Below are positions 9,105 through 17,703 of a DNA stretch of 64,000 nucleotides, piece after piece (the stretch's first letter is position 1; each line of letters starts with the position of its first letter). This stretch comes from Kitasatospora sp. NBC_01250 (GTDB taxonomy: Bacteria > Actinomycetota > Actinomycetes > Streptomycetales > Streptomycetaceae), in contig NZ_CP108476.1 in NCBI RefSeq assembly GCF_036226465.1, forward strand, positions 8,866,001 through 8,930,000. Direction: 5' to 3'. The notes below the pieces were generated by a model. That model was not told where the DNA came from. It searched no databases and worked only from the letters and a program-made list of their open reading frames with translations. Made by a program: the position numbers and the translations under genes.

Positions 9105-9287
9105 GCCGTCAGGCGGGGGTCAGTGGCGGGTCAGCGCGGCGGGCGATAGTTCATGGCACAGGGACGGGCCGCAGCGAACGGGCGGGCCGGGTCCTGGGGG
9201 AGAGGTGCCCGGAGTGGTTGATCGGGGGCCGGGGCTCTGGTCCCGGTCGGGCGCAAGCCCACGCAGGTTCGAATCCTGCCTTCTCCG
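9105..9287 (+). repeat. 183-nt duplicated block, copy 1
   Basis: The block comprises a 32-nt stretch (9105-9136) identical to 20550-20581, a diverged segment of about 60 nt, and the tRNA-like gene. Its total length equals that of copy 2. The two copies are 11.4 kb apart in the same orientation. Confidence 0.9.
9199..9287 (+). tRNA. Class II (serine-type) tRNA-like gene, copy 1
   Basis: The 89 nt fold as a long-variable-arm tRNA. The acceptor is GGAGAGG/CTTCTCC with discriminator G, the D stem CCC/GGG, the T arm GCAGG-TTCGAAT-CCTGC, and the variable arm GGGC-GCAA-GCCC. The GGAG start and G73 are serine features. The anticodon stem CCGGG/CCCGG closes over eight bases (GCTCTGGT) instead of seven. 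If T at loop position 3 is U33, the anticodon would be CUG, or a four-base CUGG. CCA is not encoded, as is usual in Streptomyces. It could be an unusual decoding tRNA, a suppressor-like tRNA or a non-decoding relic; identity is uncertain. Confidence 0.75.
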
Positions 9288-9301
9288 CCTCGTGGTCCAC
9301 C

Positions 9302-9333
9302 GAAGCGCTCCAGGGCATGCCCTGGAGCGCTTC
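9302..9333. terminator. Perfect 32-nt palindrome after tRNA copy 1
   Basis: GAAGCGCTCCAGGGCA is followed immediately by its exact complement, starting 14 nt after the tRNA. It is probably a transcription terminator for the tRNA. The second tRNA copy has no equivalent. From 9334 to 9861 I see no gene. Confidence 0.6.
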
Positions 9334-9861
9334 ACGCACCGTCTCGCCCGGTGCCGGAGGCGGAAGCCCGGATGGAGCCGTTGCTCCTGACAGGTGCCGT
9401 ACTTCGACGGTGCGACGACCATGTCAAGGCGCGGCGCCCGCAGGCTAAGCCGGGGGCGAACGACGTTGACGCAGCCGAGAAGCAGCCGCCGCACCGCATC
9501 GGCGGCAGGAACCCGTGTGCAGCGGTGACTGCATCATGCATCCTGGTGCAAGGCCGGGCGGACGAGGGGCGTCCTCACCAGAGGTATTGGGTGGTCGCAC
9601 TGCCAGGTTGCTCCTGCCCGATCCCCCGTCAGCAGGAGCAGTGCAGCAGGCGGCTGCTCGACTATGACGAGCCGTCACCTACCAACCCAGCGGCCCGTGC
9701 GCTCGGTAAGGCTGTCTCGCCGAGCGCGCGACGCAGGGCATCCCGGCTGGACAGACCGGCGAAGCGCCCACGTACGACCGGGTACAAGGGCGCTTCGCCG
9801 GCCCGCCCGGGCAGGCGCCCACCGCCGCGCGCCGGTCCGACAAGATCTGAACAGAGAAGAC

Positions 9862-10236
9862 CTACTCCGCCGTCCGGGCCCGGGTGGCGGTGTCGAACTC
9901 CACGTACTCGATGATCGCGCCGCCCGGGTGGCGGGCGGTCAGGTTGCGGCCGGTGGGGACCTGGTTCGGGCCGTCGAGCACCTCGCCGCCGTGGCGCCCG
10001 GTCAGTGCCAGGACCTCGTCCAGCGAGGTCACCACGGTGGTGGCCTGGGTGGCGCGGTACGGGGCCAGGGCCTCGGCGGTGCCGGCGATGAGCAGGTAGC
10101 CGCCGATCCGGGCCAGTTCGAGGTCGCGGTAGGCGAACCGGAGGGCGGGTTGCTCGCCGGTGAGGTCGACGAAGGTCGGCAGGGCGTGGTCCAGGTCGTC
10201 GACGTAGATGCGGGCGTAGCTGGCGAGTGCGGGCAT
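9862..10236 (-). CDS. VOC (glyoxalase-like) family protein
   Basis: The 124 residues fit one vicinal-oxygen-chelate module: a beta-strand start (SYARIYVDDLDHALPTF), the FAYRDLELARIGGYLLIAG strand pair, VVTSLDEVLALTGRHGGEVL, and the C-terminal PGGAIIEYVEFD strand with the usual acidic metal ligand position. The substrate cannot be told; such proteins isomerise, cleave or bind small molecules including antibiotics. The start at 10236 is chosen because upstream sequence is an AT-rich promoter region. It is divergent from an ArsR-type regulator that probably controls it. Confidence 0.86.
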   Translation of the reverse strand: MPALASYARIYVDDLDHALPTFVDLTGEQPALRFAYRDLELARIGGYLLIAGTAEALAPYRATQATTVVTSLDEVLALTGRHGGEVLDGPNQVPTGRNLTARHPGGAIIEYVEFDTATRARTAE

Positions 10237-10368
10237 GGCGGGTCCCCCCGGATCGGTTGGATTGATCGATGTGATCGTTTCGACTTTCCCGAATTGACGA
10301 AGCGAAAGGCATACTAGGGGATCCCGGGCCGACCCGGGGGCGCACGGTGCACAGGGGAGGGGAACACG

Positions 10369-10671
10369 ATGTCCGGGGAGCCCGAACTCGCCGTGGTGCT
10401 GCACGCGCTGGGCGATCCGGTGCGGCTGTGGCTGGTCCGGGTACTGGCCGCGCAGGGGGAGAGCACCTGCAGCCCGGACGGACTCGACGTACCGCGCTCC
10501 ACGCTCACCAACCACTGGCGGATCCTGCGCGAGGCCGGGCTCACCGAGACCCGGCAGGAGGGCAAGCACCGGGTGATGACGCTGCGCCGGGCGGCCGTCG
10601 AGGCGCGGCACCCGGGCCTGCTGGCGGTGGTGCTGGCGGAGCCGGCCGCACCCGGGGCGGCCCCCGGCTGA
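10369..10671 (+). CDS. ArsR family winged-helix regulator
   Basis: The 100-residue protein has the ArsR-type winged helix: HALGDPVRLWLVRVLA (about residues 11-26), the recognition helix SPDGLDVPRSTLTNHWRILREAGL and the wing TRQEGKHRVMTLRRA. No cysteine metal-sensing motif is present in helix 3, so it is more likely to sense an organic ligand or redox state than arsenic. It is divergent from the VOC gene with about 130 nt of comparatively AT-rich shared regulatory DNA, the standard layout for repressor and target. Confidence 0.88.
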   Translation: MSGEPELAVVLHALGDPVRLWLVRVLAAQGESTCSPDGLDVPRSTLTNHWRILREAGLTETRQEGKHRVMTLRRAAVEARHPGLLAVVLAEPAAPGAAPG

Positions 10672-10834
10672 GGTCGGCATGCGGTGGCCGGTCCATGCGG
10701 GTCGGTCGGTGCGTACCGGACTCTGAGTCGACCCGCCCGCCCGGAGACGGCCGCGTCACGCGCTGCACACCGGCCCGGATCCACCAGGTTTGAGCCGGCT
10801 CGCTGCTGACGGAGCTTCAACCACCGGTTCGATC

Positions 10835-10896
10835 TCGCTGCACCTTCCGGCGTCGCTGCACCTTCCGGCCTCGCTGCACCTTCTGACCTCGCTGGA
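10835..10896. repeat. 18-bp tandem repeat, 3.4 copies
   Basis: Three consecutive 18-nt units begin TCGCTGCACCTTCCGGC with small changes in the third, followed by a partial fourth. It lies between the arsR stop and the membrane protein gene and has no coding role that I can see. Slippage during replication is the likely origin. Confidence 0.8.
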
Positions 10897-10956
10897 CGGA
10901 CCCGAACCCTCCGGCAGCCCCGGCGCGTCCGACCGTTGTCGTGGCGCGCTCCCGTC

Positions 10957-11700
10957 TCAACGGACGTGGTCCCCGTCTCGGTTGATCGGGTCCGGTCCGC
11001 CCGTCATCCGCGATGACGTGGTCTGCCTCCGTGTCGTGTGGTGCAGTTGGAGCAGCCCGAGACTGCCGCCCGCCAGGGCGAGTCCGAAGACGGTGAAGAG
11101 GCCGTCCTCCCGGATGAACCGGGCCTGCCAGAGGGTGTACTGCTGCGGCGCAACCGGTGTCCACGCGTCATCGTTGAGGTCTGCCGTCGAGATCTGGTAG
11201 CTCGGGCCCGGCAGGATCCGGCTGCTGCCCTTCGCTCCACCTACGACGAATCCACCGATCACCACGCCCAGGCACAGGATGCCGATGACGCCGAGCCCGA
11301 GCCGCAGCCGTCGGTCGGGGAACATCGCTCGCCAGATCCTCATCTCGGCGGCACGGCGAGCGGCCTCCTCCTGCGTGTCGCGGCGTGCTGCGCGGGGGCG
11401 TACGACCAGGAAGAGGGAGACCAGCAGCCAGATCCAGCACGGTACGAGGACGGCTCCCGCGATACGTGACAGATCGTCATGGACGACGAGCACCCGGTTC
11501 GAGGGCCACGAGGCAAGGCTGTCGACGAGGGAGAGGATGAGCAGTGCGGCACCGGCCACGGCGGCCACCAGGTCGCCCATGGCACAGGCGCGCGACCGTG
11601 TTCGCCACCGCGCCGACCGTGTCGGCAGGTGCAGATGGGCGGTGGAGTTCCCGCGCGGCTCCATCGGGTTCGGGAACGCGGATTCGTCGGATGCGGACAC
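10957..11700 (-). CDS. Membrane protein of unknown function, 247 aa
   Basis: Four hydrophobic segments are visible: about residues 42-62 (GDLVAAVAGAALLILSLV), 81-101 (IAGAVLVPCWIWLLVSLFLVV), 132-155 (LGLGVIGILCLGVVIGGFVVGG) and 200-220 (TVFGLALAGGSLGLLQL). A basic loop with RRAARRDTQEEAARRAAEMR joins the second and third. A cytoplasmic C-terminal tail is polar. I do not recognise the family and there is no clear operon partner; the flanking arsR and tetR genes are separate units. Confidence 0.75.
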   Translation of the reverse strand: MSASDESAFPNPMEPRGNSTAHLHLPTRSARWRTRSRACAMGDLVAAVAGAALLILSLVDSLASWPSNRVLVVHDDLSRIAGAVLVPCWIWLLVSLFLVVRPRAARRDTQEEAARRAAEMRIWRAMFPDRRLRLGLGVIGILCLGVVIGGFVVGGAKGSSRILPGPSYQISTADLNDDAWTPVAPQQYTLWQARFIREDGLFTVFGLALAGGSLGLLQLHHTTRRQTTSSRMTGGPDPINRDGDHVR

Positions 11701-11806
11701 ATCGAGAGGCTACTGGTCTGCGCCGGCCTTCGGCACCCGCATTGTCCGTGACGGTAATCCTCGGCGTTGCAACGGGCGGTACTGGAACCCCTGTTGCCGC
11801 AGGGCG

Positions 11807-12442
11807 TCAAGGCTGGTCGGCCGCCGGTGCGCACCGAGCCGGCCCCTCCACCCGGGGAAGGCCGGCGATCATCAGGTCGAGGGCGAATTCGAAGCGCTGG
11901 TCGAAGTTGTCGGGGCCGACGTAGGACAGGGTCGCGGCCAGGGCCGGGTAGGTGTCGGCCGGGACCTGGCCCGGGGGGAGGGCCGGTGCGGTCTCCTGGG
12001 CGGCCTGCTGTTCCTGGGTGAGGCCCAGGGTCAGGTAGAAGATCGACCAGTGGGTCCACGCGGCCGTGCGCGGCGAGTGGCCGGCTGCCAGCAGGGTGGC
12101 GATCACGGTGTCGGCGTAGCGCAGCGTGCGCGGCTCGGCGGCGAATACGCCCGCGACCATTCTGGCGGCGTCGCGGTGGGAGAGCAGCGCCGTGCGACAG
12201 CGGCGACCCAGTTCCTTGAGCCGCTCGGGGAACGCCTCGGGCAGCGGCTCGTCGAGACAGTGCGCGAGGAGTTCGTCAGAGGCCAGTTCGAGCAGGCGGC
12301 CTTTGCTGGAGGCGTGCCAGCGGACGGTGTTGTGCTGCACCCCGAGCCGGGCCGCGACGGCGCGCATGGTCACCCCGTCCAGCCCGTGCTCGTCGAGGAC
12401 CGCCAGTGTGGCGGCGACGATCTCGCCCCGTGTCGTACCCAT
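11807..12442 (-). CDS. TetR family transcriptional regulator
   Basis: The N-terminal helix-turn-helix is clear: RGEIVAATLAVLDEHGLDGVTMRAVAARLGVQHNTVRWHASSK spans about residues 4-46, followed by a helical ligand-binding domain. I prefer the ATG at 12440-12442 (211 aa) because the longer frame would begin inside the upstream operator. It is divergent from an FAD-dependent monooxygenase, and two dyad operators lie in the shared intergenic region, so it almost certainly represses the monooxygenase and itself. The ligand is probably an aromatic substrate or drug handled by the enzyme. Confidence 0.92.
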   Translation of the reverse strand: MGTTRGEIVAATLAVLDEHGLDGVTMRAVAARLGVQHNTVRWHASSKGRLLELASDELLAHCLDEPLPEAFPERLKELGRRCRTALLSHRDAARMVAGVFAAEPRTLRYADTVIATLLAAGHSPRTAAWTHWSIFYLTLGLTQEQQAAQETAPALPPGQVPADTYPALAATLSYVGPDNFDQRFEFALDLMIAGLPRVEGPARCAPAADQP

Positions 12443-12491
12443 CCGATGCACCTCTCCGGTCGGCTTTCGCGCCTCTGCCGTCCAACCACTG

Positions 12492-12506
12492 TTGTCCAAT
12501 GGACAA
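12492..12506. promoter_or_regulatory. TetR operator 1
   Basis: TTGTCCAATGGACAA is a perfect 15-bp dyad centred at 12499, 50 nt upstream of the tetR start. It shares the half-site TTGTCC with operator 2, 34 nt away. TetR dimers bind such sites. Confidence 0.8.
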
Positions 12507-12520
12507 TTCTAGGGCATGCT

Positions 12521-12545
12521 CACTCTTGTCCAACGGACAAGAGTG
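12521..12545. promoter_or_regulatory. TetR operator 2
   Basis: An 11-bp arm CACTCTTGTCC is repeated inverted after a 3-nt centre (AAC), giving a 25-bp dyad centred at 12533, immediately upstream of the monooxygenase ribosome binding site. Binding here would block monooxygenase expression. Confidence 0.82.
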
Positions 12546-12561
12546 AGAGGAAGTGGTTGTC

Positions 12562-14034
12562 ATGCTCGACGTGCTCATCGCCGGGGCCGGCCCGGTGGGG
12601 CTCTGGCTCGCCGCGGAGCTGCGCCTGCACGGAGTGGAGGTGACTGTCGTGGAGCGCCGGCCGGAACCGGACGGACGCTCGCGCGCGGTCGGCATGCAGG
12701 CCGGCACGCTGGACACCTTCGACACCCGCGGACTCGCGCAGCGGTTCATCGAACGGGGCACCCCGGTGGCGACCGGCCACTTCGGGGCGGCGACCACCCG
12801 GCTGGACTTCTCCACGGTCGGGGCGGTGCACCCGTTCATGCTGGCGCTCGGTCAGTCCGTCACCGAACAGCTGCTGGAGGAGCACGCGGTTGCCGTGGGC
12901 GCCCGGGTACTGCGCGGGGAGGAGGTCGTCTCGCTCACCCAGGGGCCGGACGCCGTCGAGGCGGTGATCCGGTCCGGTGGCACCCACCGGACCGTGCGGG
13001 CCCGCTGGGTGGTGGGCTGCGACGGCACCCGCAGCGCGGTGCGCCAGGCGGCCGGCATCGACTTCCCCGGTCAGGACACCACGCTGACCGGGTGGCTCGC
13101 CGACGTCGAACTCGACGATCCGCCCACCGCGCCGCTCGGCGCCACCGGGCCGGCCGGGTCGTTCCTGGTGGCCCCGATCGGCGACGGCGTCCACCGGCTG
13201 GCGGGCCTGTCCACGGCCACCATGCACCGTGGCGCCGGCGAACCGTTGACCCTGGAGGAGGTGCGCGAGCAGACCCGCGCGCTGCTGGGACGGGACCTGG
13301 GCATCCGCAACCCCCGCTGGCTGTCGCGTTACGGCAACGCCACCCGCCAGGCCGCACGGTACCGGGCCGGACGGGTGCTGGTGGCCGGGGACGCCGCGCA
13401 CATGTTCTTCCCGGCCGGTGGGCAGGGCATGAACCTCGGCATCCAGGACGCCACCAACCTGGGCTGGAAGCTGGCCGCCACCCTCCAGGGCCGGGCGCCC
13501 GACGGACTGCTCGACAGCTACGACACGGAGCGCCGGCCGGCCGCCCGCGCCGTCATCGACAACACCCGCGCGCAACTCGCTCTGTTCGCCGCGGCGAGCC
13601 CGGAGCAGATCGCGCTGCGCGAGGTCTGGTCCGCCGCGCTGGCCGAACCGCGGACCAACCGCCAGTGGGCCCGCCGGATCGCCGGGTTCGACGATCCGCT
13701 GCCCGCCGGCACCGTACCCGGCGCGCACCCGCTGAACGGCACCCGACTGGCCGGCCTCGCCCTGGACACGGCCGGCGTGCCCACCGCCCACCCGCTGCTG
13801 CACCGCGGCCGACCACTGCTGCTGGACCTCGGCGGGAGCCGGACACCGTGCCCCACCGATGCCCTGGAGCAGTGGGCAGCAACAGTCAACACCGAAGCGG
13901 CGCATCCGATCTGGCGGGACGTCACGGCCGTCCTCATACGGCCGGACGCCCGGATCGCCTGGGCCAGCACCGACACCGACCCGCAGCGCCGGGCCGCGGA
14001 CTGCCTCACCACCCTGCGCACCCTGTGCCGTTGA
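12562..14034 (+). CDS. FAD-dependent aromatic monooxygenase
   Basis: The 490-residue protein is a class A flavoprotein hydroxylase. Motifs are the dinucleotide-binding GAGPVG (residues 8-13), the DG motif GCDGTRSAVR (about 152-161) and the GD motif VLVAGDAAHMFFPAGGQGMN (about 271-290), with a short thioredoxin-like C-terminus. Such enzymes use NADPH and O2 to hydroxylate phenolic polyketides or inactivate drugs; the best general matches are PgaE/RdmE-type and rifampicin monooxygenase-type proteins. The ATG at 12562 is preferred over an upstream GTG because AGAGGA sits at correct spacing. No biosynthetic cluster surrounds it, so a detoxifying role under the divergent TetR is more likely. Confidence 0.92.
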   Translation: MLDVLIAGAGPVGLWLAAELRLHGVEVTVVERRPEPDGRSRAVGMQAGTLDTFDTRGLAQRFIERGTPVATGHFGAATTRLDFSTVGAVHPFMLALGQSVTEQLLEEHAVAVGARVLRGEEVVSLTQGPDAVEAVIRSGGTHRTVRARWVVGCDGTRSAVRQAAGIDFPGQDTTLTGWLADVELDDPPTAPLGATGPAGSFLVAPIGDGVHRLAGLSTATMHRGAGEPLTLEEVREQTRALLGRDLGIRNPRWLSRYGNATRQAARYRAGRVLVAGDAAHMFFPAGGQGMNLGIQDATNLGWKLAATLQGRAPDGLLDSYDTERRPAARAVIDNTRAQLALFAAASPEQIALREVWSAALAEPRTNRQWARRIAGFDDPLPAGTVPGAHPLNGTRLAGLALDTAGVPTAHPLLHRGRPLLLDLGGSRTPCPTDALEQWAATVNTEAAHPIWRDVTAVLIRPDARIAWASTDTDPQRRAADCLTTLRTLCR

Positions 14035-14077
14035 ACGCCGCTGTCCTGAACGCCGCTGTCCTGAACGCCGCTGTCCT
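14033..14077. repeat. 15-bp tandem repeat, 3 copies
   Basis: GAACGCCGCTGTCCT occurs three times without spacing, starting at the last codon position of the monooxygenase stop (TGA within the first unit). It is a recent slippage expansion at the gene's 3' edge. Confidence 0.9.
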
Positions 14078-14146
14078 GACCGCCCAGACCAGCGGGACGC
14101 AGTGGGTGTACGGGCATTCCACCGGTATCCCGGACCAGCGGGTCGG

Positions 14147-14308
14147 TCAGTCGGCGGCGTCACCGAAGAGCACGGTTTCCAGCGCGAGCAGTTCTGCATC
14201 GTCGAGCTGCGGGACTGTCCAGTTGTCGCCCCGCGCATCGGCGGGGAACCGAGGGTCGAGCGCGAGGTGACAGCGCTCGACGTCGTAGGACAGGTCCGAG
14301 TACCAGAG
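14147..14308 (-). pseudogene. C-terminal remnant of an unidentified gene
   Basis: A minus-strand frame reads LWYSDLSYDVERCHLALDPR then a short stretch ending LETVLFGDAAD and stops at 14147-14149. It opens directly after an in-frame TGA at 14309-14311. Composition is strongly protein-like (acidic, Trp/Tyr containing, third-position GC). No start exists, so it is a truncated 3' end. The family is not recognised. Confidence 0.45.
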
Positions 14309-14513
14309 TCAGTTGTGCTGGCACTTCCCGTTGCCTACACCAGCGTGGCCGGCTCCGCCAGTGCAGCTGTCCCCGCGAGGCGAAGCCGGCGGAGCCGGGG
14401 TTCGATGGAGGGGATGTCCGTGGCCGGCGATGGCCTGCGTCCAGGCCGGTGGCAGCTGGGGGCGGATGTCCGGCTCCTCGGACGATGAGGAGCCATGGGA
14501 AAGGAGATGAGCG

Positions 14514-15320
14514 ATGGAGAGCCACGAGGACGTTCTGAACGGCGGGCGGTGCCTGCATCCCGGTCCGCGGCAGCCGGTTCCACCCGCGGCCTCGTCCCCC
14601 GAGAGCGCACCGCGCGCCGGGAGGCGCTCCGTGCCGGGCCGGCCGGCGGCGAAGGGGCACGGCAGGCTGGCAGCAGCCGTCACCGCGGTCCTGACCAGCG
14701 CTGTCATGGTGGCCGGCACGCCCCTCGCGAGCGCCGCTTCCGCCGCTGTCCCGGTCTTCGGGCAGCAACTCGGCAACGACTGCGAGGCAACCTCCCTGCG
14801 CATGGTGCTGGCCGCACGGGGTGTGCAGGTGTCGGACCAGGACGTGCTCGGGCGCATCGGCGTCGACCTGGCGCATCCCCAGGCGGGAGTCTCCGGGCCG
14901 TTGTCCGGGGACCCGTTCCGGGCCTTCGTGGGAGACCCCGGCGGCTCGGAGGCAGCCGGTACCGGCTTCGGCGTGTACTATCCGCCGATCGCCCAGGCCG
15001 CGCAGTCCTACGGCCTGTCCACGGCGGCGGCCGGACAGGGGATCTCCCCCGCCCAACTGCGCAGCGCGGTTGCCGCGGGACACCCGGCGATCGTCTGGGT
15101 CGACTACAACTGGCGTGACGTCGCGGCAAGCTCGTACACCGCGTACGACGGTCAGGTGGTGCCCTACGCCGGCCCGTCCGAGCACACCGTCGTCGTGACC
15201 GGGGTCAGCAACGGACAGTATCTGGTCAACGACCCGGCCCGCGGGCAGCTGCAGATCAGCGAGGCGGCCTTCGACGCGGGGTACGCCAGCTACGGCGACA
15301 TGGCGGTCATCGTCGACTGA
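14514..15320 (+). CDS. Secreted C39 family (papain-like) peptidase
   Basis: This 268-residue protein has an extended n-region and signal sequence (LAAAVTAVLTSAVMVAGTPLASA, about residues 51-73). The mature part is a peptidase C39-like domain: the catalytic Cys in GNDCEAT (C90), His in PSEHTVVVTG (H224) and Asp in VNDP (D240). It is an exported cysteine peptidase of the stand-alone type rather than the one fused to bacteriocin ABC exporters. Ribosome binding is GGAAAGGAG-like about 8 nt upstream. No adjacent partner is evident. Substrate is unknown. Confidence 0.88.
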   Translation: MESHEDVLNGGRCLHPGPRQPVPPAASSPESAPRAGRRSVPGRPAAKGHGRLAAAVTAVLTSAVMVAGTPLASAASAAVPVFGQQLGNDCEATSLRMVLAARGVQVSDQDVLGRIGVDLAHPQAGVSGPLSGDPFRAFVGDPGGSEAAGTGFGVYYPPIAQAAQSYGLSTAAAGQGISPAQLRSAVAAGHPAIVWVDYNWRDVAASSYTAYDGQVVPYAGPSEHTVVVTGVSNGQYLVNDPARGQLQISEAAFDAGYASYGDMAVIVD

Positions 15321-15332
15321 CCGCTCCGCCCC

Positions 15333-15369
15333 GGCCGGGCCCGCTGCCGTGGCGGCAGCGGGCCCGGCC
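15333..15369 (+). terminator. Terminator of the C39 peptidase gene
   Basis: A perfect 16-bp stem (GGCCGGGCCCGCTGCC and complement) closes a 5-nt loop, starting 13 nt after the stop codon. It is very stable and typical of Streptomyces terminators lacking a U-tract. Confidence 0.85.
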
Positions 15370-15911
15370 GGGGGGTGACGGGGGCCCTGGAAACGGCGGC
15401 GGAAGCGCTCCGGACGCGGTTCGGATTCCGCGGTCGCATGCGCATCGGCAGCAGAGCTCGGCGAACGAAGGCCTGCGGTACGCGATAGTCGACCAGCACA
15501 GCCGTGCGGGCCGCCACGTGGTACCGGTGAACGACGTTCCCCGCATCGGCGACCGATCCACCACAGTGAGCCTCTGCGCCGGCTCCGACCGCGCGGACAC
15601 CTACCGGGGCAACGAACGGCGCCGGCGGTGCGAATGGATCGCAGGGGGTCGGTCGTTACGGCGCCGCAGGCCCTGGAGGTGACGGCACCGTGGGCAGCGC
15701 AGGCGGGGTGGCCAACGCCGGAACCGTGGACGCTGGCAGCGGACGGAACACCATCACATCGCCCACTGCTGCTGGCCGAGGGAGGGCAAAGCAGTTGCGC
15801 GCACAGCACATACAGGACCAGGATCTCGCCCTTGGGACGGGTGGCGTCACCAGGCCGCTCGGACGTGTCGGTGAGGCAGGGGCGGGTGTCATCCTGCCAG
15901 GAGGGGGTCGG

Positions 15912-17297
15912 ATGGGAGCGCTGGGGGACAGCGGAGGTACGGGGAGCCAGGACGACAGGCTCGTGGCAGCGGTACGCACGCGCGACGCCGACGCGGTGCG
16001 GATGGTACTGGAAGCGGGTGCGGACCCCGATGCGTTCGGCGCGGACGGGCTCCCGGTGCTGTGTACGGCCGTGGCGGCGTACGACGGACCGGTCGCCGAG
16101 GCGCTGGTTGACGGCGGCGCGCATCAGAACCGGCTGCTGCCGGACGGGACGACGCCGCTGCTGAGGGCCGTCGAACTCGGCTCTCCGGCGGTGGTCACGG
16201 CGCTCCTGGGCAACGAGCCGCAGCTGCGCCTGCCGCAAACAGCACAGAAGCGGCTGCTGGCCCTGGCCAGGAACTGGTACGAGAGGGGTGCGGCCGAGGA
16301 ATTGCGCCGAAGGACGGGAGCGCCCGGTCCCGCCGAGGTGCTCGTGATTCCCGACTGCGAGTACAACCGTGTCGAGCAGATCTCCGTCGGCGGGCTCACC
16401 GTCAGGGCTGGGCACGGCGCCGTCCTCACCTGGCTGGAGGAGGCATTCCACATCCCGACACCGGTCGGGGAGCTGGCGGCCCGCGCGCTTCGTCACCCCG
16501 AGGAGGAAGACGCGAACTGGCACGTGGACTGGTTCGCGGCCTGCTTCACCCTCAGCCAGCGCCGCGACAAGGACACATGGTCGGCTGTGGAGGCCATGCG
16601 CCACCACCCCTCGCCCGCCCACCGCGCTTTCGTGGCCTGCTCCCTCGGTATCGGAGTCGGCATCGAGCCCACCGACCAGGACTGGTACGCGAAGGAACGG
16701 AACCGTCTCCTGACCGCCTGGGCCGCCGAGGAGGGGGACGGCAAGGTCCTCGCCAAGGTCCTCGACGCCCACCCCGGCGGTGACCACCCTGACAAGGAGG
16801 CCCTCGGACTCCGCTACACGAACCACACCGACCCCCGGGTGCGCCGCGAAGTGCCCTACTTCCTCTACGCACGCGGCACCCCTCCCACCCCCGAAGCCAC
16901 CACCGCACTGCTCGCCCTCGCGCATGACCCCGACCCTGCGGTACGCCGCGCCGTGGGCAACGCACTCGGAGCAGGACCCGGCCTCACCCCCGACATCAGG
17001 AACGCGCTGCTCACCCTGATCCGTGACCCGGACGAAGGCGCTCGCTCCAGCGCCGCGGTCGCCCTGTCGCGCTTCCGAGACCGCACGCCAGCCGTCACTG
17101 ACGCGTTCCGGGCACTGCTGGACGAGGAGAATCAACTGCTGCGCCTGGAGGGCGCCTACGGTCTTGCCCAGCTGGACGATCCGCGGACTGAAGAGGCGTA
17201 CGAGCGGGTGGGCCCGCTCGGCCCCGCTTTCGACATCGATCACCGGGCCTCTGGGCTCTGGCAGTGGAGATCGCGGAACCGTCCCGAGCGGTCCTGA
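15912..17297 (+). CDS. Ankyrin/HEAT repeat protein, 461 aa
   Basis: Ankyrin repeats occupy about residues 12-110 (DRLVAAVRTRDADAVRMVLE, AGADPDAFGADGLPVL, LLPDGTTPLLRAVELG). HEAT-like repeats follow at about 310-440 (DPDPAVRRAVGNALG, DPDEGARSSAAVALSRF). No signal peptide or membrane segment is present. I chose the ATG at 15912 because AGGAGGGGG precedes it at correct distance; the open frame extends about 220 nt upstream but that part lacks repeats. Such proteins are common stand-alone genes in Streptomyces and probably bind other proteins. No enzymatic domain is visible. Confidence 0.85.
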   Translation: MGALGDSGGTGSQDDRLVAAVRTRDADAVRMVLEAGADPDAFGADGLPVLCTAVAAYDGPVAEALVDGGAHQNRLLPDGTTPLLRAVELGSPAVVTALLGNEPQLRLPQTAQKRLLALARNWYERGAAEELRRRTGAPGPAEVLVIPDCEYNRVEQISVGGLTVRAGHGAVLTWLEEAFHIPTPVGELAARALRHPEEEDANWHVDWFAACFTLSQRRDKDTWSAVEAMRHHPSPAHRAFVACSLGIGVGIEPTDQDWYAKERNRLLTAWAAEEGDGKVLAKVLDAHPGGDHPDKEALGLRYTNHTDPRVRREVPYFLYARGTPPTPEATTALLALAHDPDPAVRRAVGNALGAGPGLTPDIRNALLTLIRDPDEGARSSAAVALSRFRDRTPAVTDAFRALLDEENQLLRLEGAYGLAQLDDPRTEEAYERVGPLGPAFDIDHRASGLWQWRSRNRPERS

Positions 17298-17514
17298 GCG
17301 TTTCGTACTGCCGGGGAGTTGTCCGGCCGGCCCGGTCGGTCGGAAGCGCGGCCACGGGGTCAGGGCCCGCAATGCGCCTGTCGCCTACGACTGAAGTGAC
17401 TGCGTCGTGCGGACCGGGCGGGTGCGGACCGGGCGATCGCCGAGCGCGATGAGCCCTGGCCGCCTGGGGTATTGCGCTTGGCTTCGCCGCCCTGGACCCG
17501 GCACCGCAGCGGAC

Positions 17515-17534
17515 GGCCCCTGTCGGCAGGGGCC
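17515..17534. terminator. GC-rich hairpin with TCGG loop
   Basis: GGCCCCTG and CAGGGGCC close the tetraloop TCGG about 220 nt after the ankyrin/HEAT stop. It may be a late terminator. The rest of 17298-17703 shows nothing recognisable. Confidence 0.45.
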
Positions 17535-17703
17535 ACCGTCTGCTTCCGCGTGGTGGGCGCTGATGCTGGGCCGTCCTGGACCCGAACGGGTGGGAATGGC
17601 GGTTCGTATGGCGGGTGGCGAGGCGAGTTGCCTAGGCTACCTCGGCATGAAGGGGCGGCTGTCGGGGCTTGCCCCGCAGCGACTGGGTGGGGGAGAACAA
17701 CCG

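Noticed and set aside
9199..9287. Selenocysteine tRNA
   Set aside because: The acceptor is 7 bp, not 8, and there is no UCA anticodon.
10835..10896. CRISPR-like or iteron repeats
   Set aside because: Three adjacent 18-nt units without spacers and without a replication gene nearby are best explained as slippage.
12562..14034. Part of an antibiotic biosynthetic cluster
   Set aside because: No polyketide synthase, cyclase or transporter lies nearby; a lone TetR-controlled monooxygenase suggests detoxification.
12520..14238. Long minus-strand frame opposite the monooxygenase
   Set aside because: The plus strand has complete FAD motifs, operator and binding site; the minus frame is a compositional shadow.
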